64,000 bases of DNA from contig NC_060251.1 of NCBI RefSeq assembly GCF_921293095.1, positions 94,040,566 to 94,104,565 on the forward strand. Reading direction: 5' to 3'. A program made the position numbers and the translations under genes. Each line of letters begins with the position of its first letter. Position 1 is the first letter of the stretch. Origin of the DNA: Ischnura elegans. Taxonomy: Eukaryota > Arthropoda > Insecta > Odonata > Coenagrionidae. Shown here piece by piece: positions 9,289 through 20,830 of this stretch. The notes below the pieces were generated by a model. The model did no database searches and was not told the origin of the DNA. It was given only the letters and a program-made list of their open reading frames with translations.

Positions 9289-11869
9289 TTAACACTAGAA
9301 CTACCGATGGAGTCATTTTGACTCCTCGCGATTTTTATTTCTCTCCCCTGATTAAAATTTTCCGAATTCAGGCCTGCAATTCCGTGACTTTTATTCACTT
9401 TTGACACAAAATAAGGCTTTGCAATCGAAATAGTTCTAGAAAGTAAAATTGTACACATTTTTCAAAATTTACCTTTAACTATCAAAGGGAGTCATTTTGA
9501 CTTCCTAATGTATTTTGCTTGTCTTTTCGCCAAATAGTAAAATTTGTCCAAGAGTTTGTTTCTTCCTATGTAAATAATTAATTCAAATCTATCGATGGCT
9601 TAAATATATAATTATTTCGCTTTTAGGCCAATATTTGCGAGACTTTGAAGGCATTTCTAATTTTACGGGTCCGTGTTTGGAACTACAAACCATATGAATG
9701 TCCTCATATAATTTTATCTTGCGATAAAGTGGTGAATATGCCATTCATATCGAGTATTTTCGAATTCATGGGTTTAGAAGCCTTCGTGTCTGCCCATCCT
9801 CCCTCACCCCTCCCTTCTCCCCACCTGTAAGACTCGCATAGTACAGTACTGTATACACCGTATTGCGCTGCAGTGCTTTTATTTCAGCTTTGACTACGTG
9901 GAAGTTGATTTTCAAACCTGAAAAAGTACCTTTGTATCCTTCCATTGATATAATGATGAACCAGGAAAATAAATCAGTAGAATGAAGTAAAGTTATTGTC
10001 CTAGCGGTCCTAGCACTGTCGGCTCTGTCAGCGCTGGCTGTCGCGCGTCGTACAGGAAAACCGTGCGCTGTCCTTTGCATTAGAGAATCCAGTGAACTCT
10101 CGAGTGGACTGCAGAACTCTTGTGAAGTAAGGCTTCCATTTTTTCTGACTGGAAGTATGACCAGAAGAAGTAGGCTAAAGCGTGAAGAAGTCCTTTCTAT
10201 GTTGCATTCTATACCGGAAGGTGAATCGGAATGAGAAAAGGGAAACCATTTCGACTCTGACGAAGTCGAAGATTTTATCCCTCAAAACGTTTCTAGCTAG
10301 TCTGAAGATTCAGACAGAACACGCGCGAAGGATATGCAATAATTTACATTTACTTTCCCTTTCATAAGGAGATACAAAACAAAAATATTATCTACGATTA
10401 TTTATTGATTCGTTTATACTGACTCACATAAAGCGACGTAAAATTGTGGAAGCACGCAGGCAAAATTATGAAGATTTTACTCTTTCCAATGGGGAGCTAG
10501 ATGTATGTACAGCCATATTTTATGCCCGCGGAATATCAGGTACAAATGATCTCTCTATTGCAAGTATTTGGTCAAATGACTGGGGAATACCATTTTCTGA
10601 AATGAACGACTGGGAACCGGTTTGTAAAAATTTTGCTTTTTCTAAGATTTGATGAAAAATCAAATCGATTCCAGCAGCTCAAAGCTGTCAAGTTTGCCGT
10701 CTTTTCAATAGTGTAGGATAGATTCACAGATAATTACATTGATTGTTACAAACCTGATCCGTGCATCACGGTTGTTGAACAACCCCAGTAAAATCAGGTG
10801 TGTTTCACTCAGTACATTCCTTCTAAGCCGGACAAATACGGCCATGAATATTGGCTAGCTGTTGACAAGGACAGCAAATATCTTGTAAATGCCTTCTCTT
10901 ATGATGGAGAAGATAGTTCACTTCATGCAGATTGCCGTTTAGTAGTACTGAAAATAATGCAACCGTTTCTCAAAAAGGGCGAAATATTACTGTAGATAAT
11001 TACATTACCTTAGTCAAACTCGCTGAACAGCAAAAAAGCTATGGTACTAGCATTGTGGGAAAGGTAAATAAAAAGAAGAGAAGTACCAAAAGAAATGAAA
11101 TCACAAATATACCACAAAAACATATACTCAGCGATGGCCTATCCACTCGCTGGAAAATACTTCCGACTAAGTAGGTATTCATGGATAGTGTACAAGGAGA
11201 CTAGGAACCTAAAACATTTCGCGCAAGACGCTTTTGAAAAAGCTCGATACAGAGTTGGCTGATACTCATATTAGATCTCGACAAAAGCGTGGCGTGTCCA
11301 ATGCTGCATACTCTTCGAACGGGATTCTGCAAAAAAATATTTCCAGGCAAAACCAAAGTGCAAAAGAATCGATCTGTTGGGAATTGAATAACCTGCCAAA
11401 AATATTTGTGTGGGCAATTAAAATAAACGACAATGCTTGAACTGTAAAGCACCTTAGCCAAATGCGTGGCTTATCAAATGCAATTTTTTGCTGCATTTAA
11501 TTATCTTCCCAACTTCCATGTAGCCTAGGTAATATTTTTGACCATTCAAACATGATGATAATATGTGTTGAAATGTCTATGTTTGCTGTTTTATCCAATT
11601 CCTCTGTGAAAATCCTATTAAAACAACATAACATGTAGGAAAAAATAATTTTAAAGCAATACTGTCGAATCTCGCATTTAAAAAAAATATATTTTTTTGT
11701 TAAAACCACGTCTGAAATATTTCAATAATAAACAAAAACGATAAACTAAAGCAATGTATGAATGAAAACAGAGATAAACTGGAAAAATAAACAACTATAA
11801 GGTAGGAGTCAAAATGACTCCATTTGGTAGTTCTAGGAGGGGTGTCAAGTCCGGTATTCCTAGTGTTAA
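9289..11869 (+). mobile_element. piggyBac-family DNA transposon, defective, both ends present
   Basis: Both ends are TTAA target sites (9289-9292 and 11866-11869), as piggyBac requires. Inner ends read TTAACACTAGAACTACC (left) and, reverse-complemented, TTAACACTAGGAATACCGG (right). Near each end is the hairpin GGAGTCATTTTGACTCC (9309-9325; inverted at 11805-11821), with a further imperfect copy near 9487-9505. The transposase inside is broken. Total length 2.58 kb, in the usual piggyBac range, but the middle of the gene is deleted. Confidence 0.9.
10157..11445 (+). pseudogene. piggyBac-like transposase pseudogene (DDE_Tnp_1_7 type)
   Basis: The family excises and inserts piggyBac elements at TTAA. 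A start at 10157 gives MTRRSRLKREEVLSML and an acidic N-terminus. Frames then change repeatedly. Readable blocks are SNDWGIPFSEMNDW (10446 ORF), KPDKYGHEYWLAVDKDSKYL with the preceding CFTQYIPS (10798 ORF), GRNITVDNYITLVKLAEQQK (about 10977 onward), and LDTELADTHIRSR (11234 ORF). The first catalytic Asp of the usual ITVDEQ block is Val here (GTT at 10774-10776). The second Asp (TVDN, 10995-10997) is kept. The region with the third Asp seems deleted near 11165-11215. A Cys-rich tail survives as CQKYLC and CLNC in shifted frames. At least four frameshifts or stops: clearly dead. Confidence 0.85.
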
Positions 11870-12166
11870 AACACCTTGAGCCGTAATTAATAAAATAAAA
11901 AATTATTTAAGATTGAATTATTCGATTAATTTAGGCTAAAAAGTCTCCTTAGGCTGATGGAGCTCCCGCTCACCCCATCCCTTCCAAAATTCTTTCTTAC
12001 CATCCCTTTCTTGCCCACCTCGGCAGTTACCATCCACCATACGTTCATTAATTTCCTATGCCCAATTCTCCTTTGTGGGAGTGGCTCAGCTTAATTATTT
12101 TAATTTCCCCCCCTGGTTCCCCCATCAATATCAATTTCACCCAATTTTCCACCACTCCTTTCCTCA
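11870..12166. other. No recognisable feature
   Basis: Short A+T-rich then C/T-rich spacer between the piggyBac end and a foldback element. No gene or repeat identified. Confidence 0.4.
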
Positions 12167-12386
12167 CAGAAAAGTTTCACGGGTTTTCCACCGGTTAATT
12201 TTCTCCATGTCTCCCGACGTTTCGGGCAGCGACTTGCTGTTCATCCTCAGGGGATCTTCCTTAAGAAGATTGCCTGTATACACGGTTCATTCAGAAGATC
12301 CCGTGAGGATGAACAGCAAGTCGCTGCTCGGAACGTAGGGAGGCATGGAGAACATTATCCGGTGTAAAACTCGTGAAACTTTTCTG
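12167..12386. repeat. Foldback pair, Penelope-like terminal repeats
   Basis: Left arm 12167-12260 and right arm 12295-12386 are inverted copies, roughly 90% alike by eye, around a 34-nt loop. On the minus strand the left arm carries CTGAGGA (12245-12251), a potential stem, then GAAAC (12219-12223). That is the order of a hammerhead core. The right arm copy is degraded (CGGAACG). Inverted terminal repeats are known in Penelope-like elements. No RT is present here. Confidence 0.5.
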
Positions 12387-12784
12387 CAGCTGATAAGCCG
12401 GGAGAACCTAAGATCACACTCCCTCCTTTAATTTGCTCTTAACTTCACCCGCATGCTTTCAGCGGCTCTAAGTTCAAGTTCAAGACGATGCTGTGTGAAT
12501 TAATTTTTTTCGTTGCATATTTTATCTTCAACGGGATTCCAAAAACGCTCTCCTATTTATATTAGTTTTCTGATAAATATTAAATTAATTTATTCATTCG
12601 TAAATATTTTTTCATTAATTACGGCGCAAGGTTTTTTTTAGAGCCTTATACTTGTATTTCATGTGTTGTCTGCCCCGCGCCTCTTAATGAAAATGAAAAA
12701 ATTTAGTGTAAAATGTGTATTGTTTAAAATAGAAAGCAATGAATAGCAATCAAGATCGGAAAAGAATGTGAAAAATGCATCGTT

Positions 12785-13019
12785 ATGAGACGGGGACTTG
12801 ATCCAATGTCGTATGCTTGATGTCTACTGGGACACAGCCGCATTCCGCCCATTAGATGTTGGTCTTCAAAGTTCGAATGAACCCCAGCAACCGGTTACCC
12901 TGGTGATTAGCTATAGCAGCGCCCTCCCTAAATTACCTTCAATTGCTCTTGAATGCCTACAGTGGGTTTTACCATTTCGTATTATAAATTCATTTCCTAT
13001 ACACTCTATGTACGAAGTT
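12785..13019 (+). repeat. Duplicated 5' flank of tRNA-Ala, copy 2
   Basis: Reverse-complement match to 8923-9190, including CTTCAAAGTTCGAATGAA, GCAACCGGTTACCCTGGTGA and CTTGAATGCCTACAG. It ends at the tRNA 5' end. Confidence 0.75.
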
Positions 13020-13092
13020 GGGGGCGTAGCTCAGATGGTAGAGCGCTCGCTTAGCATGCGAGAGGTACCGGGATCGATACCCGGCGCCTCCA
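13020..13092 (+). tRNA. tRNA-Ala (AGC)
   Basis: Complete 73-nt cloverleaf, identical in sequence to the copies at 8850 and 20495. Anticodon loop TTAGCAT (AGC), T loop ATCGATA, discriminator A, acceptor stem with one G-U pair. No intron. A+T-rich sequence containing a T run follows the 3' end, as expected for Pol III genes. The overlying 126-aa ORF is not a protein gene. Confidence 0.93.
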
Positions 13093-13720
13093 AATTTTTA
13101 ATATCGATATTCTATCACACGAAGTGCGCGCAAGACTCCCTTGAACTCGCTAGGAATCTACATTTGATTCAAATTTAGATGCCAAGGTGTGTTCATTGAA
13201 AGTTCACTGGTAAGTTTTTTTTCTGGTAAAGCGCAAATTAATTTGAACATTTGCAAATTTCAATTTTTTTATGTCACAGTATACTTTCGAAAAAAATTAT
13301 TCACCTCATTCACATTTAAAAGCGTACAGGTGACATATACACGAAAAAAAGCTCGAAAAAATTTTGGGGGCGTAATTGGTAAAATAAAATAAATATATGC
13401 GTCCTTGTGAGTCACCCATATGGGGAAATGGGGATGACACGCCGGCCATGCAGGCATTCTCCGTCATTGTTTTGATTCAAATGTTAAAATAGACTATACA
13501 ACTTATTTTTGATAGAAACAATTTGACGCAATCGCTGTGCTTAGTATCTCCTGTGATGGCGGAACTTGGCATTTATATCAAATTCGAAAAGTATTTTCTC
13601 GAGACAATTTGTTTTCACCTTGATGTTCATTTTGACAGAATTTAATTAAAGCCCCAGCGGGAGGCATCCCTTACTTGAGTATAGGTGTAAATAATTTCCA
13701 ATAACCAATTTATTTTCAAC

Positions 13721-13793
13721 GGGGGCGTAGCTCAGATGGTAGAGCGCTCGCTTAGCATGCGAGAGGTACTGGGATCGATACCCGGCGCCTCCA
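13721..13793 (+). tRNA. tRNA-Ala (AGC), second plus-strand copy
   Basis: 73 nt, same cloverleaf as the copy 630 bp upstream, with one C-to-T change in the T stem (CTGGG/CCCGG) that keeps pairing as G-U. Unlike three other copies, its 5' flank is not the shared repeat. It therefore arose by a duplication limited to the gene, or is an independently placed copy. Confidence 0.9.
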
Positions 13794-14792
13794 TACTTTT
13801 TCCGACAACGATTTGTGTCACTGCACAAAGTCCACTGCACATTGTGGAATAAAATTACACCTGAAGCGAAGTCTCATCGAAGTTTTGAGGAAAATGGTCA
13901 ATATTTCACTTAAACACTTTTATTGACTTTTTAAAATCAAATAGGTTGATTGATTTGATTGAATTTCTCTTAGGCCTGATAGCCTATTTGTTATGTTTTG
14001 TTTACTTTGAATTGATATGAATGTCCGCAAATTTTAGTCTCACAACAGCAAGAAGGATCGGTATCATGATAAGAAATCTATTTCAATAATTTCATGTACT
14101 AAATTTTCTCCATTTCCGTGAATAATATCGAAGGTTGTGTTTTTGTGTTGGCCTCAGCGCTTTCTGATCTTCTGATTTTATAGTCACCTAAATGAAGATA
14201 ATATTGTCCTCGTAAGTGTTGACGTTCGTTATTATCTTTTGACCTATGTTGAAATGGCTTGGGCTTTGTTTGGGCGTCTTAGAAATCGCATTGTTGATGT
14301 GGTAAAATCAGGTTTGCCAAAATATCATTTCAAGGCCACTGATGCTTGCGTATCCATGGTAACAGAAGATCAATTTACATACATTTTTTAAATTTTTTTA
14401 GCCCAACATTTTATTTTGAAACAAAATTTATAGGGCGCCATAAATCCTTCGGCCGTTGATCATTATTCTACTCTTTGTTAAATTTATTTTCTTCAATATC
14501 ATGGAACTCTTGCAGTAGCTATTTCCCTTCTGTGGCTGATGTTCAATAAGTCTTTTTAGACATTCAAACGTTATATTTAGCATTTTTTTCTCCGACTCAT
14601 CTGACATTCATATACATATATTCTAGCGGTAGCCAATATGGGTTGATATATATAATTGCCCATTTTCTTTGTTATTTTCTTATTTGCGATGATGGAATGT
14701 GTGTTGAAAGAGGATGGACTCATATTTTTGGCTATGGAATGTGGGTTGCAGTTCCCTTGAACTCCATTTTATCCTTCTGACGTCTTCAAATA
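13794..14792. other. No recognisable feature
   Basis: A+T-rich spacer with no motif-bearing ORF and no repeat recognised by eye. Confidence 0.4.
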
Positions 14793-17295
14793 GGGAAGTG
14801 CACTAATTTTTTTTTATTGCTGAATTTGAAAGTTTAGCCTAAAAAAGAAACATTAGTATAGTCACTTTTATTTTCTGCATCTGGGGTATGCACTTTAAAA
14901 CGTTTTGAAAGTCGAAAAATTTCATGTTGCGCTGAAACACAGTGCCTCCATCTTGATTGAGATGTGACGTCACAAGGCAGTAGTCACCAGTGGAGTAACG
15001 CTGAATTCCGTCGCCTTCTTTAGCGCGGCGAGAGTTTCCGGGAATCGGTGGAGTTTGCTTCCTAAAAATGTCGTCTAGTACCGAAAACATGAATTCAAAA
15101 TAGAATTATATATGATTTTTTGTTCCAAATTTCATCTCGACGTCGAAACAAAAGCTTGGAGAAGATATTCATTCCCGTGCCTTAAGCACAAGCTATACGG
15201 AATAAATGGTTCAAGGCTGCTCCTGACTCTTACCTATCGATGATATTCTGTTTTGAAGATCATTGGAAGGTATTGTAAGATCAAATTGATATTTATATTA
15301 TAATAATTTACTTAATAGGTACCTCAGTCACATCAGAAAGTGTGTTGAGTCAAAGTATAGCATCTTCCGCGTAGACCTACGTAATTTATAAACTGAAAGT
15401 AGTTTGGTTAAAGAATTATGGCGCGACTGTTTTTTTACACGACCGGGCAAAATGCGTACTTTGCCCATGATATGTGCATATATGATAACAAACGATTTTT
15501 GTTAAAGTTAATCTTTATTTGTTGAAATTAGTACATTTATAGGTGATACAGATATTAAGGTACACGGCAGGTCGCGCGGCGTAATTTGTACTCCACTGGT
15601 GACGGGTTCATCTTGCTGATCCAAAAAATTAGCTACAATGCCTCGAACTTTGAAAACTCGCAATATAGGCAGTCAAAGTACATTGTAAGAATACACGAGA
15701 CCATTATAGCCCAGAATGTACGTACAATGTCGAAATCTTTGGTTTTCAAATATTGACGTATTTTATACGCCAGCGCGCCCGGTCCAGGGTTATCAACTTT
15801 TATTTCATCCTATTTGTTAGTTGAAATTATATTTCAGAATGGTTCTTTTAGCACTGCTACTGAGGTAAACTGGTAGGTACTGAGGTATGTACTGAGTAAG
15901 TAAACTCCCTTTGGAGTAATGTGAATTACGTGTTCGAGATATATGGCATTTTATATTCGCTTTGTGTTCTTATTAATTATGCCTGTACGCATATTGTTGC
16001 TTGCCGCGAGCCTTTAATGGTATGTGCTCTTGCAAGAGTGGTTTTCATTTTTAATGTGGAAGTTGGTCAGTATAAGCAAAGAAAAAATGAACATTTTAGC
16101 GCACACCAACCCTTGTAGTCATCGTATCTCTGCGTTTGTAATGACACTGCTAAAATACCTAAACGCCATAATGATGATAAAAAAATTGTATCATGTCAAT
16201 GATTGCTGCAATTATAATTAATGATAAACTTGATGAATATGATCACAATGAAGACAACAAAAAATAATGCCATGACGCAGTCTTGAATCACGGTCCTTCG
16301 GGTGAGGTCTATCATGTGAATCGTGCACGCTACCACTACCCCAACCGACCCTTTAGGATACGCTGGAACATTTTGAATTTATATACATAACTTGTAAAAA
16401 GTAACGCATGAAAATTAATTAATTACAGCCTAACTAACGCCCTAATTGAAAAAGATGGAGCAAGGTACGCGGTCTCCCCTTGTTAGCCTTAACGTCTCGC
16501 ATTTCTATGGAGCGTTGAACCTGTCCTCCTTATTCAGTAACCATAAATACATCAAAGTTTGGTATACCATTTATAAATCGTTGGAATTTTCCTTTTCCCA
16601 ACCAAGATTATATTTTCTTGAACCCATCCTGGACAGCGAACCATTGCAACAACCAGCCAGCTCGGACATAAGGCTAACATCCCATGATTCTAGTTGCGAA
16701 GGGCGAACGTTCCGGCCGGCGTGAATACATACGCAACGAATAAGTCTTGCAGCAAACGTCTGAAATAGGTTTATTAGTTTGACTCGGTTCGTACAAAAAA
16801 AGTTTTGGCATGATAAACGGCATTGTGTCAAAATATACCCAGCGAAAAATAAATGCCATCATGCATTTATTAAAGATTCAATGTGCTATTCGTACTACTC
16901 TTTCCAAACTTGAAGTTGACACGTAAATGAATATTAATATATTACGCAATGATGAAGTCGTTTACTCAAAAGAGAAGCAGCCACATATATATTCTGAAGA
17001 TATTTTATGACAGCAAAAAAAGGATACCCTCAAATTCTGTAATTTTTCTATGCAATAATAGTGGTAGAACTAAACGGTGTAGAAGCTGCCTTCTGCTACT
17101 GCCTTGTGACGTCACGGCCAATATTCAACATGGACACCCGTTTTCGCGGCCTTTGAATTTTTCCATATTTCAGACGGTCATCTCGAATAAAGTATTCACT
17201 ATTAGGATTTAAACTGTGGTTTTACGACATTATGTTATTCTGAACTCTAATTTAAGAAATGTGTTTGGTGCATTTGAAACACTAGTGCACTTCCC
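14793..17295. mobile_element. TA-flanked non-autonomous DNA transposon, 2.5 kb
   Basis: Inverted ends GGGAAGTGCACTAAT (left) and ATTAGTG-type GTGCACTTCCC (right) are flanked by TA on both sides (14791-14792 and 17296-17297). Subterminal blocks are also inverted: GTGACGTCACAAGGCAGTAG near 14966 against CTACTGCCTTGTGACGTCAC near 17096. A TA duplication fits Tc1/mariner-type elements, but no DDE transposase is seen. The interior ORFs (up to 92 aa) carry no recognisable motif. A further inverted trace of the subterminal block near 15560-15620 suggests internal nesting. Confidence 0.65.
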
Positions 17296-17552
17296 TATTA
17301 ATAGCTCCTTTAAAGAGAACAGATGTCAGCTGGGTCTTTTGATTCGTCACTTCTCATAAGGACACTCAAGCAGAAAGCGACATTTTCTTTATAACTAAAG
17401 TTCATGATTGGGTACATTTTTGGCAAATGATGAGACACACGTTATCAATCGATGTTCGATTTATTATCGTGTTGTTTTATTTTTGTATTGGCTATTTCGT
17501 TGTTTTTTTTATGCTCGTAATCGACTCTTAATAGACTTGCAACGGATCGTAA

Positions 17553-17665
17553 TGCATGTTGGTGGTTGTCGGGTAAAGACCTTGCCTTCGCAAACGAAGT
17601 CGCGGGTTCGAGTCCCGCCTAGATAGGTTTCCCCGCGTTAGGTCATGGGTGTTTTTTACCTTTCT
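17553..17665 (+). repeat. tRNA-derived SINE
   Basis: A-box-like TGGTTGTCGGGTA is followed by a perfect B-box GGTTCGAGTCC (17605-17615) in a GCGGG/CCCGC T-arm-like stem. It lacks a proper acceptor stem and anticodon arm, so it is not a working tRNA. The body downstream (GGTCATGGGTGTTTTTTACC) resembles the sequence after the 60.4-kb copy. Confidence 0.6.
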
Positions 17666-18622
17666 ACTTTGTTATTTTGAGTTAGATTCCCCCCCTGAAA
17701 AGATCTAAAAATCGCTGTTTTTGGTGCGGTGAAGATAAAAAAAAAAAAAGAAAACAAACACCCGTTCAGTCTCGTAGGTTCGGTTCTATACCGGTGTATT
17801 TCATGTTCAGTGATGGAAAATACTTCAACAATAAATGATGGAATTATAGTGATCCCCATCATTGTTGCAATCCCTGAAAATGATGGCGCCCGAGAGTCAT
17901 CATTCGTGCTATCATTGACGCCGTCCCTGACCTTGTACGTGAAAACCTATAATGTGATTTAGGCTTTGCCTTCACTGCATTAACTTACTGCATTTTATCC
18001 AAGATGTACCATCAATCACAGCTTCGGTATTATCATTGCTATTGACCACATGAATTTTTTTCTCTTAAATAATGAAAATCGTTTACATTGCTCAAATATT
18101 TGGGAATCGACAAAGGTAGATATACGAAACTATTTTAAGTCTACGCTTTCCATTTGATGATTCGAAGTCATTTTAGATCCAATCGCGAAGTCTTTATCAC
18201 ATGCAGTGGTTTGAAATGGCGTGTCCCAGTTCGGATCCGATCGCGTTTACTCTCAAGTTGGTGGCACTGTCGATTCGCGCCTCCAACAGCAGGACGCATA
18301 ATCTTCCTCTCACATCGTGCGCGACCCGTTTGCAATTTTTCTTCTATTCTGACTCTTGAGCGCACGATGTGCACTTACATGGGCACAACGGACGCTCAAC
18401 TTTCTCGGCCCGCGAGCGTTTTCATTCATCACTCTCGCGGCCGAGGCTGTGAGCAAGCGGCGGCGATATTTGCTGGACCTCAGACCGGTGGCGTCTTTAT
18501 AGATCCCCATTTCATCTGCATCTACGAGGTACCGTACAAGCCACAATCAGGAAGCGTGGTACTAGGTGTTCCACACCAGACATAAAGCAGTCATTCTAAC
18601 CTTAATAAAAAAACTGGCTCTT

Positions 18623-18905
18623 CAGTGGCGTAGCAAGTGGGGCGGTCCGGGGGGTCTGGACCCCCTCCGAAATATAAAAAGACACGATCACATTGCTTCA
18701 TCATGAAAGGGAACAAAATATTGAAAATCATGAATTAATAAAATGTTTCTATGAAAAATGAAGTTTTTTCGATTATGAAAACTGTTAAAATTAATTTTAA
18801 ACCCTCTACTTAGTACCAGGTTTCCCAAAAATTTTCCTTCGGACCCTCCTTGTTTTGGAACCCCCTCCCCCCCCCCCCCGTACGAAATTCCTGGCTACGC
18901 CACAG
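18623..18905. mobile_element. hAT-type MITE, 283 bp
   Basis: Starts CAGTGGCGTAGC and ends GGCTACGCCACAG, a near-perfect inverted end pair of the widespread hAT-type CAGTGGCGTAGC class. Flanked by TGGCTCTT (18615-18622) and TGGCTCGT (18906-18913), an 8-bp target duplication with one mismatch. No coding capacity. A G-run and a C-run lie inside near the ends. Confidence 0.8.
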
Positions 18906-19061
18906 TGGCTCGTTCGCCGGACACACAGACCAACGCCACCTTAAGTAAAATTTACTAGTTTACTATTTATTTATTTTCGCACAGTTACCTTTAGGTGGCG
19001 TTGCACAGACCCACAAGCGGTCAGTCCAGAGACCAGTCAGTAGGAGAGTGTCTATTGTGTC

Positions 19062-19445
19062 CATCTACATCTACATAATACCCTGCGAGCCACCTTTAGG
19101 GTGTTTGGCAGTGGACGCGATAAGGACGCGAACATACTCTCATGCAAATAAAACTACTAGTTAGTAATAGAAAAAGGAAACCTTGTCGTTGTAGATGTTT
19201 CATACATGAGTCACAACCTGCCAAAAATTCATGCAGATAATTAATACTTACAAATATAATAAGTTATTAATTTAACATTGAGAGCCTCTTTTACCTATTC
19301 AAGCTATTTTATAGCTAAACTATGTAGCCAGCATTATGGTCTCTTATTGTACGCGGAAAAAACTTCATCTTAAATGTATCGGTTCTGTAGTCTATATCGC
19401 TAATGTTATCCATGGGCTCTTTTTCACCACAATAATAATTTCAGG
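19062..19445 (-). mobile_element. LINE 3' fragment, family D (shares the family A tail)
   Basis: Minus strand reads DNISDIDYRTDTFKMKFFPR followed by TIRDHNA near 19330-19440, the C-terminal end of a LINE RT ORF related to family A. The 3' end at 19062-19115 is the shared tail (ATCTACATAATACCCTGCGA in plus-strand reading). 5'-truncated and degenerate. Confidence 0.65.
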
Positions 19446-20043
19446 CGGCTTAATGTGGGCATAAGTAACTTAAGGAATTTCAAGTGCAGACTCGCTGCAA
19501 GATGTGGTAAACCCTATGATACTTTATGCTAAAACAAATGTGAAAATTTGTCCTTTTGTAAAGGAAGGTGATCTGACTGACTGACAGATTCACTCATCAA
19601 CTCACATCCTAAACTACCGCAGATACAGCCACGAAATTTTCACGATATTTTCGCAGTAAAATTTATGAGCGAACTGGTTGTGGGAAAGGATTTTTTCGTG
19701 AAAGAGATTCAGGATAATTCTCACCCGAAGGATATAATTTTTACACCATAAGAAAAAGTATTGTATTCCCTTAAGACCACTTTTTCATATCGTTTTGCAT
19801 TTTTATATTGCTTCGGACTGAAAAAATTTAAAATATTTTCAACGCCGAATATGCAGTTCTTTACGTTATACTCGCAGTCATGTATTTCTTAGTAAGCCAA
19901 AAATAATATAAAAAATCTATCTCTCCAATTGAACTTGAATGAAAAGTCTTCGATAAATGGCATGATTTTGACCTAAATTTGATGAAAGTGAATCAATGGA
20001 ATTCCATTCCTCAAAGCACGATTAAAAGATGGAAAAAATGATT

Positions 20044-20109
20044 TGGAGGCGCCTGGTATCGATCCCGGTACCTCTCGCATGCAAAGGGAGCCATCTGAGC
20101 TACGCCCCC
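20044..20109 (-). pseudogene. tRNA-Ala pseudogene with 7-nt deletion
   Basis: Matches tRNA-Ala over both ends but is 66 nt long. The loss removes the end of the D arm and the start of the anticodon stem. The anticodon loop has changed to TTTGCAT, which would read TGC (also Ala), but the fold is broken. T stem mismatch CCTGG. Confidence 0.85.
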
Positions 20110-20494
20110 TTTCATGTCCATCGAAATATCGTACGCTAAAAAACTAGTTAAGAGCCGCGAGTAGTTACGGAAAGTGAGTATGGGGAAGAAATTACATAAT
20201 TACGCGGGGGGACGATGCGGAACAACTCACAAGGGTAAATGACTATCGGGTGTCGGAATTGATTCTTACTTAAATACGTAAAATCCACCGTATCTGGTTA
20301 ATGTAATACCTTGTATATACAACTTACATGGAAATAAAAAAGGAAGGGTAGAGAGAAGTCTGTAAAGTATATTTTTCGCAACTATCCTGGGATATAAAAA
20401 ATTAGCACGCTCACGAAATTTCAAACAAATCTGTATGCAGTCAAGAAAACATCCGAGTACGTATATTGATAGGAAAATTGAGGTGTAAAAAAGT

Positions 20495-20567
20495 TGGAGG
20501 CGCCGGGTATCGATCCCGGTACCTCTCGCATGCTAAGCGAGCGCTCTACCATCTGAGCTACGCCCCC
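20495..20567 (-). tRNA. tRNA-Ala (AGC)
   Basis: Complete 73-nt cloverleaf identical in sequence to 8850-8922 and 13020-13092. The 5' flank (20568-20830) is the third, more diverged copy of the shared flank. It is followed 3' (toward lower coordinates) by a T-rich stretch on the minus strand. Confidence 0.93.
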
Positions 20568-20830
20568 ACCACGCGCCGTCAAGGAATCGTAGTTTAATTT
20601 AAATCGAGGAAAAGTAACATCCACAGCAGGTATTCAAGAAATTTAGGTAGGGGGTTGCCGTAGCTAATCACTTGGGTAACCGTTTACGGGGTTCATTCAA
20701 TCTTTGACGATCAAGATGTGAAAGGATGGAATTCGGCTGTGGCCTATCAAGAGTACCTGCCACATGGGCTCAGCAAACCCACAGTCTAAGTGTGGCGCAT
20801 TCTTCACATTTAATGCTGCGCTTTAGGTCT
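20568..20830 (-). repeat. Duplicated 5' flank of tRNA-Ala, copy 3
   Basis: Shares AAATTTAGGTAGGGGGTTGC, GGTAACCG, GGGTTCATTCAATCTTTGA and GCAAACCCACAGTCTAAGTG with 8923-9190, with more substitutions and a deletion. Confidence 0.7.

Noticed and set aside
15921-16724. Small ORFs inside the 2.5-kb TA element as a transposase
   Set aside because: Each is under 95 aa with no DDE/D or helix-turn-helix pattern that I can recognise.
18154-18585. 143-aa plus-strand ORF as a possible host gene
   Set aside because: No domain, no codon pattern or splice context, and overlapping ORFs on the other strand of similar length. Most likely chance in a GC-rich stretch.
20044-20109. tRNA-Ala with TGC anticodon
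   Set aside because: The apparent anticodon change comes with loss of part of the D arm and anticodon stem, so it cannot fold normally.
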